Shown here: positions 8,854 to 18,037 of the stretch, piece by piece
How positions within the stretch are numbered: the stretch's first letter is position 1
How the letters are laid out: every line of letters starts with the position of its first letter
Assembly (NCBI RefSeq): GCF_023238445.1
Contig: NZ_CP096658.1
Span: forward strand, 1,240,001-1,304,000
Direction of reading: 5' to 3'
Origin: Halorussus gelatinilyticus
Lineage (GTDB): Archaea > Halobacteriota > Halobacteria > Halobacteriales > Haladaptataceae
DNA length: 64,000 nt
Translations under genes and position numbers: made by a program
Notes under the pieces: generated by a model
Databases searched by the model: none
The model's input: the letters and a program-made list of their open reading frames with translations, nothing else
What the model was told of the DNA's origin: nothing

Positions 8854-10326
8854 ATGGCTTCCGCTGGTCCCGTTCCCGCCCTCGCCGACCGCGCCGCTCT
8901 ATGCGCCGACCGACTGCGGGACGCCGACGAGGTGTTGCTCGCGTCCCACATCGACGCCGACGGCCTGACGAGCGCCGCGATAGCGTCCTCGGCGCTCGAA
9001 CGCGCGGGCATCCCGTTCGAGACCGTCTTCAGCAAGCAGTTGGACGCCGAGGAGGTCGCCGCCATCGCGGCGACCGACTACGAGACGGTGCTGTTCACCG
9101 ACTTCGGGAGCGGCCAGTTGGACGTTATCTCGGACCACGAAGCGGCGGGCGATTTCACGCCGGTCATCGCCGACCACCACCAGCCGGCCGACTCGGACAC
9201 CGAGTTCCACCTGAATCCGCTTCTATTCGACGTAGACGGTTCGTCGGAGCTATCGGGCGCTGGCGCGGCGTACGTCCTCGCACGCGCGTTGGAACCGAGA
9301 GGCACCGACAACCGCGACTTGGCCGGACTCGCGGTCGTGGGCGCGGTCGGCGACATGCAGACCACCGACGGCGAGTTGGTCGGCGCGAATCAAAACATCG
9401 TCGCGGAGGGCGAGGAAGCGGGCGTCGTGGAGTCCCGAACCGACTTGGCGATGTACGGCAAGCAGACCCGGCCGCTCCCGAAGATGCTGGAGTACTCCAG
9501 TGACACCCGGATTCCCGGCATCACGAACAACGAGAACGGCGTCCTCCGGTTCTTGGACGGACTCGACGTCGCGCTCAAGGACGACGACGGCGAGTGGCGC
9601 TGTTGGGTGGACCTGACCGAGAGCGAGCGGAGTACCGTCTCGAACGCGCTCATCCAGCGCGCCCTCTCGAAGGGGGTCGCTCCCGACAAAATCGACCGAC
9701 TCGTCGGCACGGCCTACACGCTCACCGACGAACCCGAGGGGACCGAACTCCGGGACGTGAGCGAGTTCTCGACGCTGTTGAACGCGACGGCCAGATACGA
9801 GCGCGCCGACGTGGGACTCGCAGTGTGTCTGGGCAACCGCGACGGCGCGCTCGACTGCGCCAGAGAACTCCTACGGAATCACCGCCGCAACCTCTCGGAG
9901 GGACTCCAACTCGTCAAGCGCGAGGGCGTCATCAGGGAGGAGAACGTCCAGTGGTTCCACGCCGAGGACCGCATCCGCGAGACCATCGTCGGCATCGTCG
10001 CCGGGATGGCGGTCGGTTCCGAGGGAATCGACCGCGGGACGCCCATCGTCGCCTTCGCCGAGAAGACCGACGAGAGCGACGGCGACGACGAGAGCGGCGC
10101 AAACGGTGACGAGAACCAAGTGACCGAGGTCAAGGTCTCGGCGCGCGGCACGCCCGCCCTCACCCGACGAGGACTCGACCTCTCGGTCGTGATGCGCGAG
10201 GCCTCCCAAGCCGTCGGCGGCGACGGCGGCGGCCACAACGTCGCCGCGGGCGCGACGGTGCCGAAGGGGACCGAAGAGGAGTTCGTCGCGCTGGCCGACG
10301 AATTGGTCGGCGAGCAGTTGGGCTAA
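8854..10326 (+). CDS. DHH-family single-strand nuclease (RecJ-like)
   Basis: 490 residues. DHH/DHHA1 phosphoesterase of the archaeal RecJ-like group, which includes nucleases that work with the GINS-MCM replication helicase or in repair. Metal-binding motifs seen in order: SHIDADGLTSAAI, FTDFGSGQ, IADHHQP (DHH motif proper), VGAVGDMQ, and the DHHA1 motif GGGHNVAAGATV near the end. An acidic, low-complexity stretch (DESDGDDESGANGDEN) precedes the C-terminal domain. The gene follows its own TATA box (8821-8830) and appears leaderless. Which of several archaeal RecJ paralogues it is cannot be decided here. Confidence 0.9.
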   Translation: MASAGPVPALADRAALCADRLRDADEVLLASHIDADGLTSAAIASSALERAGIPFETVFSKQLDAEEVAAIAATDYETVLFTDFGSGQLDVISDHEAAGDFTPVIADHHQPADSDTEFHLNPLLFDVDGSSELSGAGAAYVLARALEPRGTDNRDLAGLAVVGAVGDMQTTDGELVGANQNIVAEGEEAGVVESRTDLAMYGKQTRPLPKMLEYSSDTRIPGITNNENGVLRFLDGLDVALKDDDGEWRCWVDLTESERSTVSNALIQRALSKGVAPDKIDRLVGTAYTLTDEPEGTELRDVSEFSTLLNATARYERADVGLAVCLGNRDGALDCARELLRNHRRNLSEGLQLVKREGVIREENVQWFHAEDRIRETIVGIVAGMAVGSEGIDRGTPIVAFAEKTDESDGDDESGANGDENQVTEVKVSARGTPALTRRGLDLSVVMREASQAVGGDGGGHNVAAGATVPKGTEEEFVALADELVGEQLG

Positions 10327-10343
10327 TCTCCGAGCGGCCCGGA

Positions 10344-11120
10344 CTACTCGACGTACTCGGTGAGAACGTCCTTCGCGGTATCGCCGAGTTTCTGCACGTC
10401 CTCGCTCGTGAGGTGGAACTTCGGCTCCCAGTCCGAGAGACCGAGGTAGTCGCTGACGACGAACATCGCGCCGGCGTCCACGCCGCGGTAGTCGGCGACC
10501 GCGAACACCGCCGACGCCTCCATTTCGACGGTGAGGACGCCCTCCGCGGCGTACCGCTCGATTTCTCGCTTCGTCTCGCGGTAGATGGCGTCGGTCGTCC
10601 ACGTCGGCCCCACGTGGAAGGGCTCTCCTCGCTCGTCCAGCAGTTCCGTGGTCGCGTCGAGCAACTCGTCGCTCGGGTAGGCGTACGTCTCGGACTCGAC
10701 GTAGTGGTGCGAGGTCCCCTCGTCGCGGATGGCCCGGTCGGGAACCACGAACTCGCCCATCTCGACCGACTCGTCGAGACACCCCGCGATGCCGACCGAG
10801 AGGAACGCCTCGACGTCGTCCGCGATTAGCTCGTCCAGTAGCATCACCGCGGTCGGTGCCCCGATGCCGAAGTTCCCCATGACGCCCACGGAGTAGTCGG
10901 TGTCCTCGAAGCAGTAGAGTTGGCCGTAGTAGTGGTCCACCGTCTCGCCAGCGTAGGTCTCCATCAGGTAGTCCATCAGCCCGCGACTGTAGCAGAGGAC
11001 GACCGCTTCCGGCGGTTCCGCCACGTCGCCGTCGGCCTGCGAGGCGCGGTAGTCGGCGTGTTCCTCGGGCGTGACGAGCGGTTCCGCGCCGTGTTTGTCC
11101 GGCAGGTTGGGGAACGTCAT
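10344..11120 (-). CDS. Nucleoside phosphorylase (uridine phosphorylase-like)
   Basis: 258 residues. PNP/UDP phosphorylase family: it splits a nucleoside with phosphate to base and ribose-1-phosphate. Seen: GNFGIGAPTAVMLLDELI (phosphate/ribose site), FLSVGIAGCLDESVEMGEFVV, the family signature VLTVEMEASAVFAVADYRG, and FVVSDYLG. The glutamate in VEMEAS binds ribose hydroxyls. Substrate preference (uridine, guanosine or adenosine) cannot be read from sequence. In archaea such enzymes also feed the AMP/ribose-1,5-bisphosphate nucleoside degradation route. Convergent with the DHH nuclease gene. Confidence 0.9.
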   Translation of the reverse strand: MTFPNLPDKHGAEPLVTPEEHADYRASQADGDVAEPPEAVVLCYSRGLMDYLMETYAGETVDHYYGQLYCFEDTDYSVGVMGNFGIGAPTAVMLLDELIADDVEAFLSVGIAGCLDESVEMGEFVVPDRAIRDEGTSHHYVESETYAYPSDELLDATTELLDERGEPFHVGPTWTTDAIYRETKREIERYAAEGVLTVEMEASAVFAVADYRGVDAGAMFVVSDYLGLSDWEPKFHLTSEDVQKLGDTAKDVLTEYVE

Positions 11121-11488
11121 CGCTCGGCAGTACCGAGACCGCGGTGAAATGGCTTGCGTCGGACCGATATCTGGTATCGATGCGCACGATTCGGGCGTTC
11201 CGGCTCGTTCGGTAGCGAGGCGTCGGTTTTCTGGGGAGTCGAAGCGGGCCGTCCGAGTTGCCGGAACTAGATTCTGTATAGCAGTATGGAGTTTACGTTA
11301 ACATTCCACCACCACGGCGCGGTTCCCGTTGCGGCGGAAAACGACCGCCCCGAGCGCCGACCGGAGACCAGCGGTTCGGCCGAACGACCCGACGAATCGG
11401 CCGTATCGGAGTCCTCCGGCCGTCCTGTAGTCGGAGAGAATAAATACGTGTGGGAGAGACTGGGCAAATACTGTAGCAACCGCGAGCC
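11121..11488. other. Divergent intergenic region upstream of aspS
   Basis: 368 bases. It should carry the promoter of the phosphorylase gene (minus strand) and of aspS (plus strand; GAGAATAAATACG at ~11436-11448 and CAAATACTG at ~11465-11473 are TATA candidates). An AT-rich patch with TTTACGTTAACATTCC lies near 11291. A 68-codon plus-strand frame at 11286-11492 overlaps the aspS ATG but looks unconvincing. Confidence 0.5.
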
Positions 11489-12799
11489 ATGATAGACCGA
11501 ACGTATTCCGACGAGATTACTGCCGAACAGGACGGCGAGACTGTCTCTATCGCTGGGCACGTCCACGAGATTCGAGACTTGGGCGGACTGACCTTCGTCA
11601 TCGTGCGCGACCGCGAGGGCCAGACCCAAGTCGTGTTCAAGGAGGAGAACGACGAGGACCTCTTCGAGGCCGTCCAAGACCTCCACAAGGAGGACGTCGT
11701 CCAAATTTCCGGGCGCGTGAAGGCCAGCGACCAAGCACCCGGCGGCGTCGAACTCGCCCCGACCCGACTGGAGGTCATCAGCGAGTCCGACACGCCCCTG
11801 CCGATGGAGGTCGCCAAGGACGTCGAGGCGGACCTCTCGACGCGACTCGACAACCGGGCCATCGACCTCCGGAAGCCCGAGAACTACGCGATCTTCTCGC
11901 TGCGCTCGAAGCTGATGTCTGCGATGGAAGAGTGGTTCGACGACGAGGGCTACGTCGACGTGGACACGCCACTCATCTCCCAGGAGGGTGCGGAAGGCGG
12001 TGCGGAGCTATTCCCGGTCGTCTACTACGGCGACGAAGTCTTCCTCTCTCAGAGTCCGCAACTCTACAAGCAGATGCTGATGGCCGCCGGGTTCGACAAG
12101 ATCTACGAGACCGGCACCGCGTTCCGCGCTGAAGCGTTCGCCACCTCCCGGCACGTCTCGGAAATCGCGATGTTCGACGTGGAGTTGGCCTACATCGAAG
12201 ACCACCACGACGTGATGGACGTCCAGGAGGAGTCCCTGCGCTACGCGCTGGAGCAGGTCGCGGAGAACGCACAGGACGAGTTGGACGTTCTCGACGTGGA
12301 CCTCGACGTCCCGACCGAGGACTTCCCGCGCATCACCTTCGAGGAGGCCCGCGACATCCTCGCCACCGAGTTCGACCACGTTCCGGACGACAGCGACGAC
12401 CTCGACACCAAGGGCGAGAAGTTGCTCGGCGAGTACTTCGAGGAGCAGGGCCACCCCGCGTTCTTCGTCGTCGGCTACCCCAACGAGAAGTTCTACTACC
12501 GGCAGGACGTGTCGGGCGACGACATCGCCTCCCGGAAGTTCGACCTCATCTACAAGGGCCAGGAACTCTCGTCGGGCGGCCAGCGCGAACACGACATCGA
12601 GACGATGGAGCAGTTGATGGACGAGCAGGGAGCCGACCCCGAGAACTTCAAGTTCTACCTCGAAGCGTTCCGGTTCGGCATCCCGCCCCACGGCGGCTAC
12701 GGACTCGGTATCGACCGTCTCGTCCAGAAGGTCGCGGACCTCGAAAACATCAAGGAAGCCATCCTGTTCCCGCGAGACCCCGACCGCGTGACGCCCTGA
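11489..12799 (+). CDS. aspS: Aspartyl-tRNA synthetase, divergent archaeal type (probably non-discriminating)
   Basis: 436 residues. N-terminal OB-fold anticodon domain ([23 protein letters not shown]), then a class II core: motif 1 region ([15 protein letters not shown]), [22 protein letters not shown], motif 2 with the catalytic arginine ([14 protein letters not shown]) and motif 3 [20 protein letters not shown] and [14 protein letters not shown] are typical of archaeal AspRS. The motif 2 loop departs from the usual haloarchaeal [21 protein letters not shown]. Archaeal enzymes of this length often charge both tRNA-Asp and tRNA-Asn; whether this one does, and whether it is the only AspRS in the genome, is not visible here. 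Confidence 0.88.
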   Translation: MIDRTYSDEITAEQDGETVSIAGHVHEIRDLGGLTFVIVRDREGQTQVVFKEENDEDLFEAVQDLHKEDVVQISGRVKASDQAPGGVELAPTRLEVISESDTPLPMEVAKDVEADLSTRLDNRAIDLRKPENYAIFSLRSKLMSAMEEWFDDEGYVDVDTPLISQEGAEGGAELFPVVYYGDEVFLSQSPQLYKQMLMAAGFDKIYETGTAFRAEAFATSRHVSEIAMFDVELAYIEDHHDVMDVQEESLRYALEQVAENAQDELDVLDVDLDVPTEDFPRITFEEARDILATEFDHVPDDSDDLDTKGEKLLGEYFEEQGHPAFFVVGYPNEKFYYRQDVSGDDIASRKFDLIYKGQELSSGGQREHDIETMEQLMDEQGADPENFKFYLEAFRFGIPPHGGYGLGIDRLVQKVADLENIKEAILFPRDPDRVTP

Positions 12800-12903
12800 C
12801 CGGAGACCGATACTCCGGCGCTCCCGACCTCGACACGCCGTCGGTCGCGGCGCGAATCGACCAATCGTCTCACTTTTAGTCGTCGTGGCCCAACCGTCCG
12901 GGC

Positions 12904-13233
12904 ATGGCCGACTTCGACCCCGAGAAGTTCGAGGACAAGTACGTTCACTACTTCAACGAGTTGCAGAAGGCGTACAAGAACGCGTTCAACCGACTCAACG
13001 ACCGATACGACTCGGAGCTAATCCACGCAATCGACCAGCAGATCCTCAACGAGAGCGAACCCTTCTACGAGGGCGACGGCGAGTTCCGCGTCGAGTTGCC
13101 CGAGAATCCGGTCGAGCGCGTGCAGGGCATCGTCGTCAAAGACGAGAAAGTCGAGGAGATGCTCGACATCTACGTCGAGGAGATAGAGACCGAACTCCGG
13201 CGCGTGTTCGGGTTCGAGTCCGAGAGCGAGTAG
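12904..13233 (+). CDS. Conserved haloarchaeal protein (DUF5783-like)
   Basis: 109 residues, strongly acidic, cytoplasmic. It begins ADFDPEKFEDKYVHYFNELQKAYKNAF, predicted helical, followed by IDQQILNESEPFY and an acidic C-terminus. I recognise it as a widespread haloarchaeal family (DUF5783 from memory) of unknown function. A TATA-like CACTTTTAG about 30 bases before the ATG indicates a leaderless monocistronic gene. Confidence 0.8.
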   Translation: MADFDPEKFEDKYVHYFNELQKAYKNAFNRLNDRYDSELIHAIDQQILNESEPFYEGDGEFRVELPENPVERVQGIVVKDEKVEEMLDIYVEEIETELRRVFGFESESE

Positions 13234-13431
13234 CGCCCCGTCCGGTAGATCTCCGTTTTTCGGCCGTTTCGAGCTTCGTCCCGCGCGCTCGACGCTCGTC
13301 CGGCGTTTTCCGTGGAGACACGAGAGCGAGGCGTCTCACCCTGGTTCGGGTCGATAAACCCTTTGGAGCTATATCGAATCCGCGGGCATTCCCCCGAAGC
13401 GAACCCGAACGTGGTTCGCAGGCGACAGGAG

Positions 13432-13477
13432 TTTAGGCATACCAAAATATCTAAGTCGGAGTTTAGGGCAGCCTAAA
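13432..13477 (+). promoter_or_regulatory. Promoter with two iron-box (DtxR/SirR/Idr-type) operators
   Basis: Box 1 is TTTAGGCATACCAAAA (13432-13447). Box 2 is TTTAGGGCAGCCTAAA (13462-13477), a perfect TTTAGG-N4-CCTAAA palindrome. The TATA-like AAAATATC (13444-13451) overlaps box 1, and box 2 ends 3 bases before the ATG over the expected transcription start. Iron-bound DtxR-family regulators of haloarchaea bind sites of this type, so bound repressor would cover both the TATA box and the start site. Confidence 0.75.
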
Positions 13478-13480
13478 GAT

Positions 13481-14728
13481 ATGCGAGAACCATCGGCTTC
13501 GAGACTGACGCGGCGGAGTTTGCTAAAGGGCACGGGCGCGGCCGGCGTTGGCGCGTTCCTCGCCGGATGTACGGGCGACGGAGCGAGCGACGGAACGCAG
13601 ACGAGTGAGACCGGAGGGTCGGGGACGACGACCGAGACGACCGCGGCCGAGTCCACCGCGACGGAGACCGGCGGCGGCCACTCGGTGTCGATGTCCCCGG
13701 TGGGCACCGTCGTGTTCGACGCCGTGCCCGAGGAGGTCTTCACCGTCTTCCCCCAGTACGCGGACATGGCGGTCGCGCTCGGCCACGGCGACGCGGTGAA
13801 CTCGGTGTACGTGCCGGAGATGTCGGGCACGACGATGAACCACTACAACCACCACCTCGACGGCGTCTCGTTCGACTGGAAAGGGCTTCACGACCCGCTG
13901 AGTAACGGGTTCTCGAAGGAGTTGCTGTACAAACTCGGTAGCGACGTCCACCTGACCGACCCCGCGTGGGCGACCACTCAGAGCAACTGGGACCGGTCGG
14001 ACGTGGAGGAGATCGGCTCCCAAATCGCGCCGTGGTTCGGCAACTTCTACAGCGGCACGCACTCCCCGGCCCCGGACGGGTACGGCAACTACCAGTACTA
14101 CGACCTCTGGGAACTGTTCGGGAAAGTCGCGGCGGTGTTCCGCGAGCGCGAGCGGTACGAGGCGCTCGCGGAGGTCCACTCGAACCTCGTCTCCTCGATT
14201 CGAGAGAAACTTCCGCCGAAGGAGGAGCGCCCGAGCGTCGTCCGGGTCACGCTCGCGCAGGACGGCCAGTCGTTCTACACCTATCACCTCAACAAACCGG
14301 GGTACTGGCTGGCCGACACCCGGCCGCTCGGTGCGAACGACGCCTTCGCCGACGAGGACTGGCAGAACCTCTGGGGCACCGTCGATTACGAGACGATGCT
14401 GAAGGCGGACCCCGACGTCATCCTCCACCTGTGGGGCATCACGCCGAGATACAGCATGGCCGACACGCGCTCGAAGCTCGAAAACCACTCCAGCGGGAGC
14501 CAACTGACCGCGGTGCAGAACGACCGCGTGTACGCCGCGGGGATGCGGTATCAAGGTCCAATCATGAACCTGTTCCAGATAGAGATGGGTGCCAAACAGC
14601 TCTACCCCGACCTGTTCGGCGAGTGGCCCCGCTACGAGGACGGCGACCACTACCCGGAGATTCCCGAAGACGAGTGGCTGTTCGACCGGAACGAGGTCGC
14701 CGACATCGTGACCGGAGGCGGCCGGTAG
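13481..14728 (+). CDS. Iron-siderophore ABC transporter substrate-binding lipoprotein
   Basis: 415 residues. Tat lipoprotein signal: TRRSLLKGTGAAGVGAFLAGC with the lipobox cysteine, then a Thr/Ser/Glu-rich tether (to ~residue 65). The mature part is a FecB/BtuF-like binding protein with one long helix region between two lobes (LWELFGKVAAVFRERERYEALAEVHSNLV) and the closing pattern LKADPDVILHLWG and VYAAGMRYQGPIMNLFQIEMGAKQLYPDLFG. The twin iron boxes upstream strongly suggest ferric-siderophore uptake. No permease or ATPase follows, so it may be a solitary binding protein using another transporter. Confidence 0.85.
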   Translation: MREPSASRLTRRSLLKGTGAAGVGAFLAGCTGDGASDGTQTSETGGSGTTTETTAAESTATETGGGHSVSMSPVGTVVFDAVPEEVFTVFPQYADMAVALGHGDAVNSVYVPEMSGTTMNHYNHHLDGVSFDWKGLHDPLSNGFSKELLYKLGSDVHLTDPAWATTQSNWDRSDVEEIGSQIAPWFGNFYSGTHSPAPDGYGNYQYYDLWELFGKVAAVFRERERYEALAEVHSNLVSSIREKLPPKEERPSVVRVTLAQDGQSFYTYHLNKPGYWLADTRPLGANDAFADEDWQNLWGTVDYETMLKADPDVILHLWGITPRYSMADTRSKLENHSSGSQLTAVQNDRVYAAGMRYQGPIMNLFQIEMGAKQLYPDLFGEWPRYEDGDHYPEIPEDEWLFDRNEVADIVTGGGR

Positions 14729-14782
14729 CGACGAACCGCGGTGAACCAAAGGTCTAAGAACGCACGAACCCTACCCCGCCGT

Positions 14783-15148
14783 ATGAGCACCGAGACTCAG
14801 GACGACGGGGACGACCTCGAAGAGCGCGTCAGCAACTTCCTGCGGCGCAACTTCCCCCAGATTCAGATGCACGGCGGGAGCGCGGCCATCCAGAACATCG
14901 ACCGCGAGACCGGGTCTGTCCACATCCAGTTGGGCGGCGCGTGCAGCGGTTGCGGCATCTCGCCGATGACGATTCAGGCCATCAAGAGCCGGATGGTCAA
15001 GGAGATTCCCGAGATCGAGAAAGTCAACGCCGAGACCGGAATGGGCGGCGACGGCGGCCACGGCGGCGGTGGCGGCATGAGTCCCTCGTTCCCCGGCGAG
15101 ACCAGCGACGACGGCGACGACGACGAAGGACCGCAGGCTCCGTTCTAA
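14783..15148 (+). CDS. NifU C-terminal domain protein (iron-sulphur cluster carrier)
   Basis: 121 residues. NfuA-like domain: EERVSNFLRRNFPQIQMHGG, then the cluster-binding CXXC in GACSGCGISPMTIQAIKSRM. It binds and passes on [4Fe-4S] clusters. A Gly/His-rich stretch (GGDGGHGGGGGMS) and an acidic tail follow. The ATG at 14783 is chosen over one at 14741 because the domain begins soon after it and the upstream part is basic, unlike halophile proteins. Its place after an iron-uptake gene fits iron-sulphur supply. Confidence 0.9.
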   Translation: MSTETQDDGDDLEERVSNFLRRNFPQIQMHGGSAAIQNIDRETGSVHIQLGGACSGCGISPMTIQAIKSRMVKEIPEIEKVNAETGMGGDGGHGGGGGMSPSFPGETSDDGDDDEGPQAPF

Positions 15149-15241
15149 GCCTCGATTTCCGGCCGCGAAACGTCCCAATTCTTCCCGTAGAACGCGGCTA
15201 ACATCAGGATATTTATCCCGCCGGGAGTTGGACGCTACGGT

Positions 15242-16729
15242 ATGACTGACGACGACGCTCCGGGGAACGTCGTGTTCGTGGTCATGGACACGGTTCGCAA
15301 GAGCCACCTCTCCGTCTATGGCTACGACCGACCGACGACGCCAGGCTTGGAGCGGTTCGCCGACGAAGCGGCCGTCTTCGAGCAGGCGGTCTCCCCCGCA
15401 CCGTGGACGCTTCCCGTTCACGCCTCGCTGTTCACGGGCATGTATCCGAGCGAACACGGCGCGAGCCAAGAGAACCCGTATCTGGAGGGCGCGACGACGC
15501 TCGCCGAGACGCTCTCGGGCGCGGGCTACGACACCGCCTGCTACTCCTCGAACGCGTGGATTACGCCCTACACCCACCTCACCGACGGATTCGACGACCA
15601 GGACAACTTCTTCGAGGTGATGCCCGGCGACTTCCTCTCGGGACCGCTGGCGAAGGCGTGGAAGACGATGAACGACAACGAGACGCTCCGGAAGGCCGCC
15701 GACTACCTCGTCAGCGTCGGCAACAAGATTCACGAGTACACGGCGTCGAGCGAGGGCGCGGACTCGAAGACGCCGCAGGTCATCGACCGGACGATGGAGT
15801 TCATCGACGACGCCGACGACGACTACTTCGCGTTCATCAACCTGATGGACGCCCACCTCCCGTACCACCCGCCCGAGGAGTACAAGCAGGAGTTCGCGCC
15901 GAACGTGGATTCCACGAAGGTCTGCCAGAACTCCAAGGAGTACAACTGCGGCGCGCGCGACATCAGCGACGGCGAGTGGGAGGCCATCGAAGGACTCTAC
16001 GACGCCGAGATTCGCCACATCGACGCGCAACTCCAGCGCCTGTTCTCGTGGATGCAGGACAACGGCGAGTGGGAGGACACGATGGTCGTCGTCTGCGCCG
16101 ACCACGGCGAACTCCACGGCGAACACGACCTGTACGGCCACGAGTTCTGCATCTACGACCCGCTGGTGAACGTCCCGCTGATGGTCAAACACCCCGAGGT
16201 GGAGTCGGGCCGCCGCGAGGACGAGCAGGTCGAACTCGTGGACCTCTATCACACCGTGCTGGACCACGCCGGCGTCGAGGCAGAGCGCTCGACCAAGCCG
16301 CTCGACCGGACGCGCTCGCTCCTCGACGCCGATTATCGCGACTTCGCCGAGGGAGAGTACGCCTTCGTGGAGTACTATCGGCCGGTCGTGGAGCTGAAGC
16401 AGCTGGAGCAGAAGGCCGCCGACGCGAACATCGAGTTGGACACCGACTCGCGATTCTACTCGCGGATGCGGGCCGCGCGTCGCCCCGACGCCAAGTACAT
16501 CCGCAACGAGCGCATCGCCGACGAGTTCTACCACCTCGACGAGGACCCCGAAGAGACGGACAACGTGCGCGGGGAGGGAAGCGACGAGGAGGCCGAACTC
16601 GAAGGCGCGCTCTCGGAGTTCGAGGAGAGCGTCGGCGGCGAGTGGAAGGAAGTCGAGGACGACGACGTGCTGGACGACATGAGCGACGACGCGAAGGACC
16701 GGCTACAGGACCTCGGGTACATCGACTGA
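15242..16729 (+). CDS. Sulfatase-family hydrolase (alkaline phosphatase superfamily)
   Basis: 495 residues. N-terminal metal site NVVFVVMDTVRKSHLSVYGY; nucleophile region APWTLPVHASLFTGMYPSEHGA, where the nucleophile position appears to be Thr rather than the Cys/Ser that becomes formylglycine; second metal site VVCADHGELHGEHDLYGHE. The Thr form resembles phosphoglycerol/phosphoethanolamine transferases, so the true substrate may be a phosphodiester. No signal peptide or membrane anchor is seen. The TATA-like GATATTTATCC (15207-15217) makes the gene leaderless. Neighbouring flippase-like membrane protein suggests surface-polymer or lipid work, by inference. Confidence 0.88.
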   Translation: MTDDDAPGNVVFVVMDTVRKSHLSVYGYDRPTTPGLERFADEAAVFEQAVSPAPWTLPVHASLFTGMYPSEHGASQENPYLEGATTLAETLSGAGYDTACYSSNAWITPYTHLTDGFDDQDNFFEVMPGDFLSGPLAKAWKTMNDNETLRKAADYLVSVGNKIHEYTASSEGADSKTPQVIDRTMEFIDDADDDYFAFINLMDAHLPYHPPEEYKQEFAPNVDSTKVCQNSKEYNCGARDISDGEWEAIEGLYDAEIRHIDAQLQRLFSWMQDNGEWEDTMVVVCADHGELHGEHDLYGHEFCIYDPLVNVPLMVKHPEVESGRREDEQVELVDLYHTVLDHAGVEAERSTKPLDRTRSLLDADYRDFAEGEYAFVEYYRPVVELKQLEQKAADANIELDTDSRFYSRMRAARRPDAKYIRNERIADEFYHLDEDPEETDNVRGEGSDEEAELEGALSEFEESVGGEWKEVEDDDVLDDMSDDAKDRLQDLGYID

Positions 16730-16747
16730 GTGGACGACCCGCGGTAA

Positions 16748-16788
16748 ATTCGGCCGCGGCGATTCGTCCCGAATCGCCGCGGCCGAAT
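16748..16788. terminator. 19-bp perfect hairpin between convergent genes
   Basis: Left arm 16748-16766 (ATTCGGCCGCGGCGATTCG), 3-base loop TCC, exact complementary arm 16770-16788. It lies just after the sulfatase gene. Its symmetry would act on both strands. There is no long T-run, so the terminator role is inferred from position. Confidence 0.55.
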
Positions 16789-16798
16789 GCGGTTTCGG

Positions 16799-16835
16799 GC
16801 GTTTCGGCGCGACTCGGCGAGTCGCGCCGAAACGC
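16799..16835. terminator. 17-bp perfect hairpin between convergent genes
   Basis: Left arm GCGTTTCGGCGCGACTC (16799-16815), loop GGC, exact complement 16819-16835. It is the second of two adjacent long hairpins. On the minus strand it lies after the flippase-like gene ending at 16895. Confidence 0.55.
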
Positions 16836-16894
16836 GCCGAATCGAATCGGAAATCGGGACGTGCCGAATCAAAAGTCGGAACGGCCGCCTCTTT

Positions 16895-17920
16895 TCACAC
16901 CGAATCGACGCCGACGATGCTCACGACGCTGCCGCCGATGGTGATGGGCACCCAGTAGATAGCTCCGCGGAAGATGGCGACCGCGGCGAGCGCGGTGCCG
17001 GACTCGACCCCCGCACCGGGGAGACTCGCCAGCAGGCCGACTAACACCAGTTCGATGCCGCCCGCACCGCCCGGCAGCGGCGTGATGCCCGCGATAGCGC
17101 CGACGGGAACGACGAACAGGAGGACCGAGAACGGAATCGGCGAGCCGATGGCCGCGAACGCCAGCCAGAGCGCGACCATCTGGCACACCCAGCCGGCGGT
17201 CGAGGCCGCGAGCGCGAGCGTCAGGCCGCGTCGGTTGGTCGCCACGCGCTCTATCGACTCGAAGAACTCGCCGACGCGCGCTTCGAGCGTCTCGCGGCTG
17301 AGCGCCACGTCCACGGGCGCGACGCGCGTGACGAACCGGAGTATCGGCGCGAGGAGCCGCGCGATGGCGCGCCGGAGCGCGTCGCGGTTGCGCCAGCCGA
17401 AGATGCCGGCGACGGGGACGGCGACAGAGAGGACGACGATGACCATCGTGGCGAGTCGGAGGCGGCGACCGAAGTCGGTCTGGGTGGCGTAGAAGCCCGC
17501 ACCGCCGAGCGCCAGCACGATGGAGGGCACGAAGTTGAGCGAATCGACGCTGGCGATGGCCGCGAGTCCGCGCTCGTACTCGGTGTCCGCGACCTTCGAG
17601 ATGAGCAGGGCCGTCACCGGCTCGCCGCCGGCCTGTCCGAAGGGCGTGATGTTGTTCGAGAACATCGCGCCGTTCAGGATGAAGAAGGACTTGAGGAACG
17701 AGACGTCCACCCCGAGGACGTCGAGAACCGTTCGGAGACCGAATCCCCACGCTGCGAGCCAGCCGAGCGTGACCACGACGATGAGCGCCACTAGCTCGGT
17801 GTCGGCATGTCGAAGCTCCTGGACGAACCCCTCGACGCCGACCAGATAGAGGAGGAGCCCGAGAATCGCAAACGTCCCGAGAAACCCGAGAATCGTCGTT
17901 CGCAACTGCGCACCGTTCAT
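16895..17920 (-). CDS. Flippase-like integral membrane protein (UPF0104/LPG-synthase TM family)
   Basis: 341 residues with about eight hydrophobic segments. Family marks: FSNNITPFGQAGGEPVTALL, the corresponding pattern near the C-terminus ITPLPGGAGGIELVLVGLL, and a final segment AIFRGAIYWVPITIGG. The family includes the membrane half of bacterial lysyl-phosphatidylglycerol synthase and proposed lipid or polyprenyl-glycan flippases. Substrate unknown. It converges on the sulfatase gene across two long hairpins. Confidence 0.85.
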   Translation of the reverse strand: MNGAQLRTTILGFLGTFAILGLLLYLVGVEGFVQELRHADTELVALIVVVTLGWLAAWGFGLRTVLDVLGVDVSFLKSFFILNGAMFSNNITPFGQAGGEPVTALLISKVADTEYERGLAAIASVDSLNFVPSIVLALGGAGFYATQTDFGRRLRLATMVIVVLSVAVPVAGIFGWRNRDALRRAIARLLAPILRFVTRVAPVDVALSRETLEARVGEFFESIERVATNRRGLTLALAASTAGWVCQMVALWLAFAAIGSPIPFSVLLFVVPVGAIAGITPLPGGAGGIELVLVGLLASLPGAGVESGTALAAVAIFRGAIYWVPITIGGSVVSIVGVDSV

Positions 17921-18037
17921 GGACGAAGCTTGCTTTCTGCGGTAATCAGTATGTCGAAATCCGCACTCGACGTTCGACGGTGGACCGAGAGGTAAGTCGG
18001 CATGACTTCTCGCATCTATCAGCGTCGCCGGGGCAAT

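Noticed and set aside
11286-11492. 68-codon frame just before aspS, overlapping its ATG
   Set aside because: Contains the likely aspS promoter; no domain or conservation argument.
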